17,548 nt of DNA, from the NCBI GenBank assembly GCA_036310185.1, contig JAXJSH010000063.1:1-17548 (forward strand), read 5' to 3'. The position numbers were made by a program, and so were the translations under genes. This DNA comes from JALENY01 sp036310185. Its GTDB lineage: Bacteria; Bacillota; Clostridia; Lachnospirales; Lachnospiraceae. The stretch's first letter is position 1, and the number at the start of each line of letters is the position of its first letter. The notes beneath the pieces are model-generated. The model had not been told where the DNA came from. It did no database searches and worked only from the letters and a program-made list of their open reading frames with translations. This document shows positions 6,833 to 11,877 of the stretch, one piece after another.

Positions 6833-7030
6833 ATGAAAGCATTAGATTATACTGCACTGACTCTTGTCATTATCGGAGCCGTAAACTGGGGGCTGATCGG
6901 ATTGTTCCGCTTTGATCTGGTAGCTTTTTGCTTTGGCAATTTATCCTGGTTATCGAGAGTGATCTATACGCTTGTGGGTCTGTCTGGTCTATATTTGATT
7001 ACATTTTTTGCTAAACTGCGCTACGAGTAA
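6833..7030 (+). CDS. DUF378 family small membrane protein
   Basis: A 65-residue integral membrane protein of the DUF378 (YuzA-like) family, function unknown. It has two hydrophobic helices, about residues 7-26 (LTLVIIGAVNWGLIGLFRF) and 40-60 (SRVIYTLVGLSGLYLITFF). The family hallmark A-x-N-W-G-L-x-G is in the first helix, and a conserved pattern ending in Gly-Leu-Tyr lies in the second. The ATG is preceded by a full AAAGGAGG Shine-Dalgarno sequence at ideal spacing. That Shine-Dalgarno sequence can pair with an upstream segment (see hairpin). It lies 56 bases after the MBL remnant and before the DUF218 gene, which has its own promoter. Confidence 0.9.
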   Translation: MKALDYTALTLVIIGAVNWGLIGLFRFDLVAFCFGNLSWLSRVIYTLVGLSGLYLITFFAKLRYE

Positions 7031-7056
7031 AATCGGTTAAAACGGTTTTGCATTTT
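7029..7056 (+). terminator. Weak terminator after the DUF378 gene
   Basis: AAAATCG (7029-7035) pairs with CGGTTTT (7043-7049), overlapping the stop codon, and is followed by a short T-rich stretch (GCATTTT). The stem is AT-rich, so termination would be partial. Confidence 0.4.
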
Positions 7057-7076
7057 CTCCCTGGTCTGGTTATACT
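7048..7076 (+). promoter_or_regulatory. Sigma-A-type promoter of the DUF218 gene
   Basis: TTGCAT (7048-7053), a 17-base spacer, then TATACT (7071-7076), 32 bases before the ATG. The -10 box lies inside the palindrome described separately, which could be an operator. Confidence 0.55.
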
Positions 7077-7101
7077 GGAATCAGTATAAGGGCAGGGAGA
7101 A
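7055..7101 (+). promoter_or_regulatory. Double inverted repeat over promoter and ribosome-binding site
   Basis: The outer arms TTCTCCCTG (7055-7063) and CAGGGAGAA (7093-7101) enclose inner arms TTATACTG (7070-7077) and CAGTATAA (7082-7089) with loop GAAT. The inner palindrome contains the -10 box and the outer right arm contains the AGGGAG Shine-Dalgarno sequence of the gene starting at 7108. It could work as a DNA operator or, in a read-through transcript, as a hairpin that hides the Shine-Dalgarno sequence. Confidence 0.5.
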
Positions 7102-7107
7102 ATACAT

Positions 7108-7710
7108 ATGTATGAGAGATTTTATAAAAACATATCAGATTTTATTTTTGTGAAAGATGAGCCGAAGGCGGCAGATGTGATTTTCGTTCCGGGCAACGGA
7201 TATCCGCATATGGCGGAGGCGGCAGCGGAACTGTGGAAGCAGGGATATGCAAAATGGGTGCTTCCATCGGGGCGTTTTACCGTGACTTTGGGGCATTTTG
7301 CGGGGGTGCAGAAAAAGCGGGAAATCTATTCCGGAGATTATCATACGGAATGGGAGTTTCTTGCGGAGGTGCTTGAAAAAAATGGGGTTTCATCCGAGTG
7401 CATTTTGAAAGAAGATCAGGCCACATTTACTTATGAAAATGCGATTCGGTCAAAAACAGTTCTGAAAGAGCAGGGCATCAGACTGAGACGTGGCATTATC
7501 TGCTGCAACAGTGTGCATGCCCGCAGATGCAAGATGTATTTTGAACTGGTTTTTCCGGAGGCTGAGTTTCTGATTTATCCGGTGGTGGCAGATGAGGTGA
7601 CAAAAGAAAACTGGTATCTCAGCCAGAAAGGGATTGATGCAGTGCTGGGCGAGATGGAGCGCTGCGGAAAACAGTTTGAGTATATATTAAAAGAGATGCA
7701 GGGGATTTAA
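7108..7710 (+). CDS. DUF218/YdcF-like protein
   Basis: A 200-residue protein of the DUF218 (YdcF/SanA/ElyC-like) fold family. Family features are the first strand ADVIFVPGNGYPHMAEAAAEL (22-42), where homologs have a Gly-rich loop, then a small lysine/arginine-rich connector, the conserved E-x-x-x-x-T-x-E-N motif (EDQATFTYENA, about 105-115), and the strand IICCNSVHARRCKMYFE. There is no signal peptide or membrane helix, so this is the cytoplasmic YdcF-like kind; YdcF binds S-adenosylmethionine in vitro but its role is unknown. The family is about 170-260 residues, so this is full length. Its last codons form half of a palindrome shared with the convergent transporter gene. Confidence 0.85.
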   Translation: MYERFYKNISDFIFVKDEPKAADVIFVPGNGYPHMAEAAAELWKQGYAKWVLPSGRFTVTLGHFAGVQKKREIYSGDYHTEWEFLAEVLEKNGVSSECILKEDQATFTYENAIRSKTVLKEQGIRLRRGIICCNSVHARRCKMYFELVFPEAEFLIYPVVADEVTKENWYLSQKGIDAVLGEMERCGKQFEYILKEMQGI

Positions 7711-7722
7711 TCCCCTGCATCT
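7694..7722. terminator. Palindrome spanning both convergent stop codons
   Basis: A perfect 13-bp inverted repeat (7694-7706 with 7710-7722) has a 3-base loop. It contains the TAA of the DUF218 gene (7708-7710) and the TAA of the transporter gene (7709-7707, minus), which overlap by two bases. Neither side has a T-run, so it is a hairpin 3' end, not a classical terminator, and is probably shared by both mRNAs. Confidence 0.55.
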
Positions 7723-8999
7723 TCGCCGGCTGCTTTTTCTGCTTCCGGAAGATAAGCGTGTACTTTTGTGATCCGGTTTTTGTAGACCTGATCTACCACA
7801 AAACGGATGTTGTCATCGGTTACGATAAACTCGCCCACTTCCGGCAGTTTATCTTCAGAATGTTCAATGATATAGCCGCCGATGGAATCATAGGAATCGG
7901 AATCCAGATTCAGATCCAGGGCTTCATTGATATCATCCAGCTTCATAGATCCGGAGAGCATGTATTCCCGGTCTTCGATCAGTTCAACCAGCTCAACTTC
8001 ATCACGGCCGCTGTATTCGTCCCGGATGTCGCCTACGATCTCTTCCAGAATATCTTCCAGAGTGATCAGACCGGCGGTTGCACCGTATTCGTCAATGATA
8101 ATAGCAAAATTTATGGATTTTTCACGCATCTCATCCAGAAGAGATGCAATATTTTTATGTTCAAAAGTAAAGAACGGTTCCCGCATGATCTTACGGATAT
8201 CAAAATCTTCTTTGGAATCAATCAGAAGCAGTTCTTTGATGTTCAGAATACCGATTACACTGTCTGTGGTGTCTTCGTAAACCGGAAGACGTGTGAATCG
8301 TGTGGTTTTAAATATCTCGATCAGTTCATCGTAGGTGGTGTTGATATCCACAAAAGTCATATCGATACGCGGAATCATAATATCTTCTGCCTTGGTATCC
8401 CCGAAATCAAATACGTTGTTGATCATTTGGCGTTCTTCGCTTTCGATGACACCGTCTTCGTGGCTGACATCAACCAGCGTACGAAGTTCATGCTCTGTCA
8501 TGGGATTCGCTTTTGCATTTGGATCAATGTGAAGCAGAAGCATAAGGCCGATGGAAAATTTATTTACGATAAAAATAACCGGTGTCAGTATTTTCATCAG
8601 AAAACTGACAATTCCGGCGTAGGCCAGTGATAACTTTTCTGCGTGGATGGTTGCAAGGGTTTTCGGGGTAATCTCACCGAAAATGAGGATTAACAGCGTC
8701 AATACACCGGTGGCAATTCCGACGGCAGCATTTCCAAATAGATCAATGATCAGGGTTGTCATCAGAGAGGATGCTGAAATATTGACCAGGTTGTTGCCGA
8801 CCAGGACGGCACTCAGCATTTTTCCCTTGTCTTCCAGAATCTTAAGCAGTTTCTGTGCGCGGCGGTCACCCTGCTCCGCGAGGCTTAAAATACGAATCTG
8901 GTTTACGGTGGTCATAGCGGTCTCAGCAGACGAGAAAAATGCGGAAAGCGCCAGCAGGACAAAAAGGCATATGACCTGAATCAATTGACTTGAATCCAA
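7707..8999 (-). CDS. CNNM/CorC (HlyC) family transporter with CBS domains
   Basis: A membrane protein of about 430 residues in the DUF21-CBS-CorC_HlyC family, linked in Firmicutes to Mg2+ efflux (MpfA/YhdP-like) and formerly called hemolysins. The N-terminal DUF21 domain (about 1-165) has the hydrophobic start LIQVICLFVLLALSAFFSSAETA, further membrane helices, and the conserved ILIFGEITPKTLA. Two CBS motifs follow (EDIMIPRIDMTFVD... TRLPVYED... VIGILNIKEL, and IMREPFFTF... FAIIIDEYGATAGLITLEDILEEIVGDI). The acidic CorC_HlyC domain forms the C-terminus. The frame continues four codons upstream to a GTG at 9011, but the AAGGAG Shine-Dalgarno sequence overlaps that GTG. The TTG at 8999 (M-D-S-S) is 11 bases after it and fits the family N-terminus better, so I chose TTG. 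Confidence 0.92.
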   Translation of the reverse strand: MDSSQLIQVICLFVLLALSAFFSSAETAMTTVNQIRILSLAEQGDRRAQKLLKILEDKGKMLSAVLVGNNLVNISASSLMTTLIIDLFGNAAVGIATGVLTLLILIFGEITPKTLATIHAEKLSLAYAGIVSFLMKILTPVIFIVNKFSIGLMLLLHIDPNAKANPMTEHELRTLVDVSHEDGVIESEERQMINNVFDFGDTKAEDIMIPRIDMTFVDINTTYDELIEIFKTTRFTRLPVYEDTTDSVIGILNIKELLLIDSKEDFDIRKIMREPFFTFEHKNIASLLDEMREKSINFAIIIDEYGATAGLITLEDILEEIVGDIRDEYSGRDEVELVELIEDREYMLSGSMKLDDINEALDLNLDSDSYDSIGGYIIEHSEDKLPEVGEFIVTDDNIRFVVDQVYKNRITKVHAYLPEAEKAAGEDAGD

Positions 9000-9045
9000 A
9001 ATTTGTTTCACTCCTTGTTATGTTGTTTAATTATTATGATTACAT

Positions 9046-9075
9046 TTTCAGATATAAAACCCGATATTTCTGAAA
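9046..9075 (-). repeat. Leader hairpin upstream of the CNNM/CorC gene
   Basis: TTTCAG plus ATAT on one side pairs with ATAT plus CTGAAA on the other (9046-9055 with 9064-9075), ten pairs with a two-base bulge. It would lie in the 5' leader of the minus-strand transcript. It does not resemble the large Mg2+ M-box riboswitch, and no role is evident. Confidence 0.35.
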
Positions 9076-9093
9076 GGTATTCATTAATATAGA

Positions 9094-9122
9094 AATATAC
9101 ATGAAATCTGTTTTCATTTCAA
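9094..9122 (-). promoter_or_regulatory. Sigma-A-type promoter of the CNNM/CorC gene
   Basis: Minus-strand TTGAAA (9122-9117), a 17-base spacer, then TATATT (9099-9094). It predicts a 5' leader of roughly 85-90 bases. Confidence 0.6.
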
Positions 9123-9226
9123 GTGGCATACAAATAAAGATTTGGTTAAAAAATCCTGTATTTTGTGTAAATTATAGAAGATACGACAAAAGTTACAAAA
9201 TGATTACGAATTTTTTAAATAGTGCC
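9123..9226. other. AT-rich spacer between divergent promoters
   Basis: This is the middle of the 342-base gap between the CNNM/CorC and surface-protein genes. It is strongly AT-rich with no gene visible on either strand. The flanks hold one promoter on each side. Confidence 0.6.
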
Positions 9227-9255
9227 TTGTTTGGTAATAAATCCTGTGCTATAAT
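9227..9255 (+). promoter_or_regulatory. Strong extended -10 promoter of the surface-protein gene
   Basis: TTGTTT (9227-9232), a 17-base spacer, then a consensus TATAAT (9250-9255) preceded by TGC, the extended -10 element. The predicted start near 9262 gives a leader of about 80 bases. Confidence 0.75.
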
Positions 9256-9262
9256 GAGAATC

Positions 9263-9317
9263 CTGACAGGGAAAGTCTGTACTTATCTGTTCTGCATACA
9301 GGCGGATAAGTTGTCAG
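9263..9317 (+). ncRNA. Structured 5' leader of the surface-protein mRNA
   Basis: CTGACA (9263-9268) pairs with TGTCAG (9312-9317), and ACTTATC (9281-9287) pairs with GATAAGT (9305-9311). The two stems stack on the 3' side, leaving a 12-base purine-rich bulge on the 5' side (9269-9280). The inner loop has a further CTGT/ACAG pairing. The Shine-Dalgarno sequence (9330-9335) lies 12 bases beyond and is not covered. I do not recognise a riboswitch family; an mRNA-stabilising 5' hairpin is the simplest reading. Confidence 0.45.
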
Positions 9318-9341
9318 CGAAATTAATACGAGGTGGATAAA

Positions 9342-11132
9342 ATGAGAAAAACATATAAGGCCAGAGTTGGTGCTGTTTTGCTTGCATCCATGCTGGCGGT
9401 TTCAAGTCTGAGTTCAGTGCCGGCATCTGCTGCAGCACAGGAGGAGAAGCGTGCTGCAAAGCTTGCATCTGCCACAGAAACAGTACTGAAGACAGAAGAA
9501 GACATTCAAAATGAGCGGATGGAAAAAGAGACCGGTCTCGCTTATGTGAAAGAGTTTACGATGGAAACACCGGATGCCCTGAGTTCACTGGATCTGACAA
9601 AATGTAAAGGTCCTGGAACATTTGCTTTTGAAAAACCGGAATACATACCAGAAAAGGGCGTAAGCAACTGCATTCTGATTTTTACTCCGAAAGATGTGAA
9701 TGCGCATCAGTACAATCAGTTAAAAGGATGGGATGAGGAAACCAAAACAGTGCGCAGAAATGTGACGGTTATCTGTACCAGCCTGAAACTGGCGGAAGAG
9801 GAAGCGGCAAAAGAGGAAAGTCAGGCACCGGAAGTTTCGCCGGAGGCAACAGCTGTACCGGAAGCAAACCCGGAGGTAACGAAAGTCCCGGAAACTTCAC
9901 CGGAGGCAACGGAAGCGCCGGAAGTAACGAAAACTCCGGAGGCGACCGAAGTTCCCGAAGCGACGAAAGGGCCGGAGGCAGAAAAAGTCCCGGAAGCAAC
10001 GAAAGCGCCGGAGGCAACGAAAACTCCGGAAATAACGAAGGCACCGGAAACAACTGGGGAAGCGGCAGAGACACCGAAAGAAGAGCCGGAAGTGACGAAA
10101 GCGCCGGAGGCAGCAACGGTACCGGAGACGACCGAAGTTCCGGAAACTGCTGAGAAAGATTCCGAAAAAACGGAAGAAACCCATGTGAAGACGGAAGCAG
10201 TGACCGCAGTGGAAGCAAAAATACAGGCGCTTGCACTGGAAAATTATACGCAGGAGTGTGTTGATGCTGTTATAGAAGCAACCAGGGCAATAAATGCGCT
10301 GAGTGAAGAAGAATATGCAGCGGTCGATGCAGCCGCCGTGAAAAAGCTTCTGACTGCACAGGAAACTGCAGGAACATTCAATCGTGTGAGCAATGGCGTG
10401 AAGGTTACCGGAAATATTCCCTGGTATGTTGCGCTTCAGGTTACCGTTGGAAATGATACAGAATCTTATGTGCCAACCGGTCTGGAGACGATCGTGCCCT
10501 ATGATATGAAACTCTGGAATCGGATGGATGACTGTAAATATGAACTGCCGGCAGGAGAAAAAGTAATCCTTACTATGGCAGTTCCGGAGAATATGGATCT
10601 TTACAATGGTCTGACGATTGTTCATTATATGGATGAAAACCATTACGAATATATTGAACTTCGCATCAGCGGAGATAAGATGAGCTTTGCAACCAGTTCA
10701 TTCAGTCCCTTCAATGTGGCTGGAAGTACCGTTCTTGTAGGCGGTAAGCAGCCATCTTCCGGAAGCAGCACTTCTGCAGGCAGCAGTTCTGGGGGAAATA
10801 ACGGAACAGGCAGCAGTACATCCTCAGGAAATGCATCAACCGGAAGTTCTTCAACGGGAAATACATCCACAGGAAATACCGCAGGCGGAAGTTCTTCAAC
10901 CGGAAACAGTTCTTCTGGTCAGAGTACATCCGGCAGTTCTTCCGGCAGCAGTGGTTCAGGCAAAACCAATACAACCACAAACAGGAAAAATAATGTGATT
11001 GCGGCTCAGACCGGTGATAACGCAGAGACTGCAAAATATCTCGTTATAGCAGCAGGTGCGGCAATTGTCTGTATCATATGTATTGCTGTGATCGTGGTGA
11101 AAAAAGTGGGAAAAAAGAAAAATAAACAGTGA
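9342..11132 (+). CDS. Secreted, repeat-rich cell-surface protein with sortase-type C-terminus
   Basis: A 596-residue exported protein of unknown function. Residues 1-32 form a signal peptide (basic start, hydrophobic VGAVLLASMLAVSSL, A-S-A cleavage site). Residues 33-155 are a small globular region. About 160-275 hold a low-complexity run of P-E-A/V-T-K/E units, roughly 20 degenerate P-E motifs, likely an extended wall-spanning stalk. About 280-345 is helical, and about 350-465 is a beta-rich module (NIPWYVALQVTVG... to FATSSFSPFNVAG). About 470-545 is Ser/Gly/Thr-rich. The end is QTGDNAE, one hydrophobic helix and a Lys-rich tail, resembling a variant sortase sorting signal. I chose the ATG at 9342 because GAGGTG lies six bases before it; the in-frame GTG at 9333 is part of that Shine-Dalgarno sequence. 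No enzyme motif is seen. Confidence 0.85.
   Translation: MRKTYKARVGAVLLASMLAVSSLSSVPASAAAQEEKRAAKLASATETVLKTEEDIQNERMEKETGLAYVKEFTMETPDALSSLDLTKCKGPGTFAFEKPEYIPEKGVSNCILIFTPKDVNAHQYNQLKGWDEETKTVRRNVTVICTSLKLAEEEAAKEESQAPEVSPEATAVPEANPEVTKVPETSPEATEAPEVTKTPEATEVPEATKGPEAEKVPEATKAPEATKTPEITKAPETTGEAAETPKEEPEVTKAPEAATVPETTEVPETAEKDSEKTEETHVKTEAVTAVEAKIQALALENYTQECVDAVIEATRAINALSEEEYAAVDAAAVKKLLTAQETAGTFNRVSNGVKVTGNIPWYVALQVTVGNDTESYVPTGLETIVPYDMKLWNRMDDCKYELPAGEKVILTMAVPENMDLYNGLTIVHYMDENHYEYIELRISGDKMSFATSSFSPFNVAGSTVLVGGKQPSSGSSTSAGSSSGGNNGTGSSTSSGNASTGSSSTGNTSTGNTAGGSSSTGNSSSGQSTSGSSSGSSGSGKTNTTTNRKNNVIAAQTGDNAETAKYLVIAAGAAIVCIICIAVIVVKKVGKKKNKQ
9820..10165 (+). repeat. Degenerate P-E-(A/V)-T coding repeats
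   Basis: Tandem, imperfect units built on codons for Pro-Glu-Ala/Val/Thr-Thr-Lys/Glu (CCGGAGGCAACG-like), about 12-21 bases each. The unit length varies, so the array probably expands and contracts by slippage or recombination. Confidence 0.8.
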
Positions 11133-11144
11133 TATCAGGTACAA

Positions 11145-11176
11145 CCCTCCCATATAGTTTATGGGAGGGATTTTTT
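11145..11176 (+). terminator. Terminator of the surface-protein gene that doubles as the next ribosome-binding site
   Basis: CCCTCCCATA (11145-11154) pairs perfectly with TATGGGAGGG (11160-11169) around a 5-base loop, followed by A and six Ts, a textbook rho-independent terminator. GGGAGG in the 3' arm is also the Shine-Dalgarno sequence for the ATG at 11177, with the T-run as spacer. In read-through RNA the stem would hide that Shine-Dalgarno sequence. Confidence 0.8.
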
Positions 11177-11551
11177 ATGGAAAAGACAAGTACAACCGGA
11201 CAGAAGATATTAATGGTTATAAAAACACTGATCTTATCTTACGTGATGAGCGGACTCATTCTGCTCTTGCTGGCTTTTCTGCTGTACAAATTTCAGTTGA
11301 GCGAACAGGCGGTAAAAGCGGGGGTACTGGCAGTCTATGTGATTTCCTGTCTGGCGGGAGGCTGGTACATAGGGCGAAAAATCGGCAGCCGGAAATTTGC
11401 GTGGGGATTTCTGGCAGGAATCCTGTATTTTGTGGTTCTGCTGGTTGTATCCATGATCCTGAACAGGAGTGCTGTCGTTTACTCCCAGCACCTTGTCACC
11501 GCATTTGCCATGTGTATTTTAGGCGGAACAATAGGCGGAATGATATCATAA
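11177..11551 (+). CDS. TIGR04086-type small integral membrane protein
   Basis: A 124-residue hydrophobic protein with four probable membrane helices: about residues 14-35 (ILSYVMSGLILLLLAFLLY), 45-65 (VLAVYVISCLAGGWYIG), 73-95 (GFLAGILYFVVLLVVSMIL) and 105-123. A Gly-rich G-G-x-x-G-x-x-I-G-x-R stretch (ACLAGGWYIGRKIG-like) follows helix 2. Size, topology and position before the SCIFF gene fit the TIGR04086 family of Firmicutes, function unknown. The frame is open further upstream to 11129, but GGGAGG precedes the ATG at 11177 by eight bases, so that start is used. Its Shine-Dalgarno sequence lies inside the preceding terminator hairpin, so its expression should be low or conditional. Confidence 0.75.
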   Translation: MEKTSTTGQKILMVIKTLILSYVMSGLILLLLAFLLYKFQLSEQAVKAGVLAVYVISCLAGGWYIGRKIGSRKFAWGFLAGILYFVVLLVVSMILNRSAVVYSQHLVTAFAMCILGGTIGGMIS

Positions 11552-11574
11552 TGCAGAATACTGAAAAAAGTGCT

Positions 11575-11602
11575 TTGAAAAAGACAAAACATGTGTTATA
11601 AT
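11575..11602 (+). promoter_or_regulatory. Strong promoter of scfA
   Basis: TTGAAA (11575-11580), a 16-base spacer, then a consensus TATAAT (11597-11602) with TGT just upstream as an extended -10. It is 60 bases before the scfA ATG and is the best candidate for driving scfA-scfB-secDF-recJ. Confidence 0.75.
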
Positions 11603-11661
11603 TCGAAATAGCAATGGGCAGTTTGAAAAATGCCGAATAATTTTACCGGGAGGAAAGAAAC

Positions 11662-11805
11662 ATGAAACATATCAAAACATTAAATACAAAAAATTTACAG
11701 AATACATTGAAAAAAGGCGGATGCGGAGAATGCCAGACATCCTGTCAGTCTGCCTGCAAGACCTCTTGTACCGTTGGTAACCAGAGCTGCGAAAGCCAGA
11801 AATAA
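11662..11805 (+). CDS. scfA: SCIFF six-cysteine ranthipeptide precursor
   Basis: A 47-residue peptide, too short for ordinary gene finders but clear by sequence. It starts MKHIKTLNTKN, has a basic helical leader, then GGCGECQTSC and further cysteines, six in total at 21, 24, 28, 32, 36 and 43. This is the SCIFF family (six cysteines in forty-five residues), which is near-universal in Clostridia. The radical-SAM partner forms a thioether between a cysteine and a threonine. In the Clostridium thermocellum homolog the reported link is Cys32-Thr37, and both residues exist at those positions here. A GGGAGG Shine-Dalgarno sequence precedes the ATG by about eight bases. The gene has its own strong promoter and lies 72 bases before scfB. 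The physiological role is unresolved; quorum-sensing and metabolic roles have been proposed. Confidence 0.97.
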   Translation: MKHIKTLNTKNLQNTLKKGGCGECQTSCQSACKTSCTVGNQSCESQK

Positions 11806-11829
11806 GAAATAATAAAATAGTAATTTGTG

Positions 11830-11860
11830 AAGCAGCGGTTTGCGCCGCTGCTTATTCTTT
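11830..11860 (+). terminator. Attenuating hairpin between scfA and scfB
   Basis: AAGCAGCGG (11830-11838) pairs with CCGCTGCTT (11845-11853), followed by a weak ATTCTTT tail. It probably ends or protects many transcripts after scfA, giving more precursor peptide than maturase. There is no long T-run, so it should be leaky, as needed to express scfB. Confidence 0.55.
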
Positions 11861-11877
11861 GTGTGAGGAGTAGAAAA

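Noticed and set aside
7758..8630. 290-codon plus-strand frame opposite the CNNM/CorC gene
   Set aside because: The minus strand carries clear DUF21, CBS and CorC_HlyC motifs in this span; the plus frame is the antisense shadow with no Shine-Dalgarno sequence.
9046..9075. Leader hairpin of the CNNM/CorC gene considered as a Mg2+ riboswitch
   Set aside because: Far too short and lacking the M-box architecture; only a single imperfect stem is present.
9820..10165. Repeated array considered as CRISPR
   Set aside because: The units are coding, vary in length and have no unique spacers of constant size; it is a protein repeat.
9769..11034. Long minus-strand frames opposite the surface-protein gene
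   Set aside because: They encode Pro/Leu/Phe/Arg-rich low-complexity sequence that is simply the reverse of the P-E-A-T and Ser/Gly codon repeats; no ribosome-binding sites or conserved motifs.
11161..11601. Second plus-strand frame of 146 codons overlapping the TIGR04086-type gene
   Set aside because: Off-frame, Arg/Cys-rich, no membrane helices and no own ribosome-binding site; the other frame gives a coherent four-helix membrane protein.
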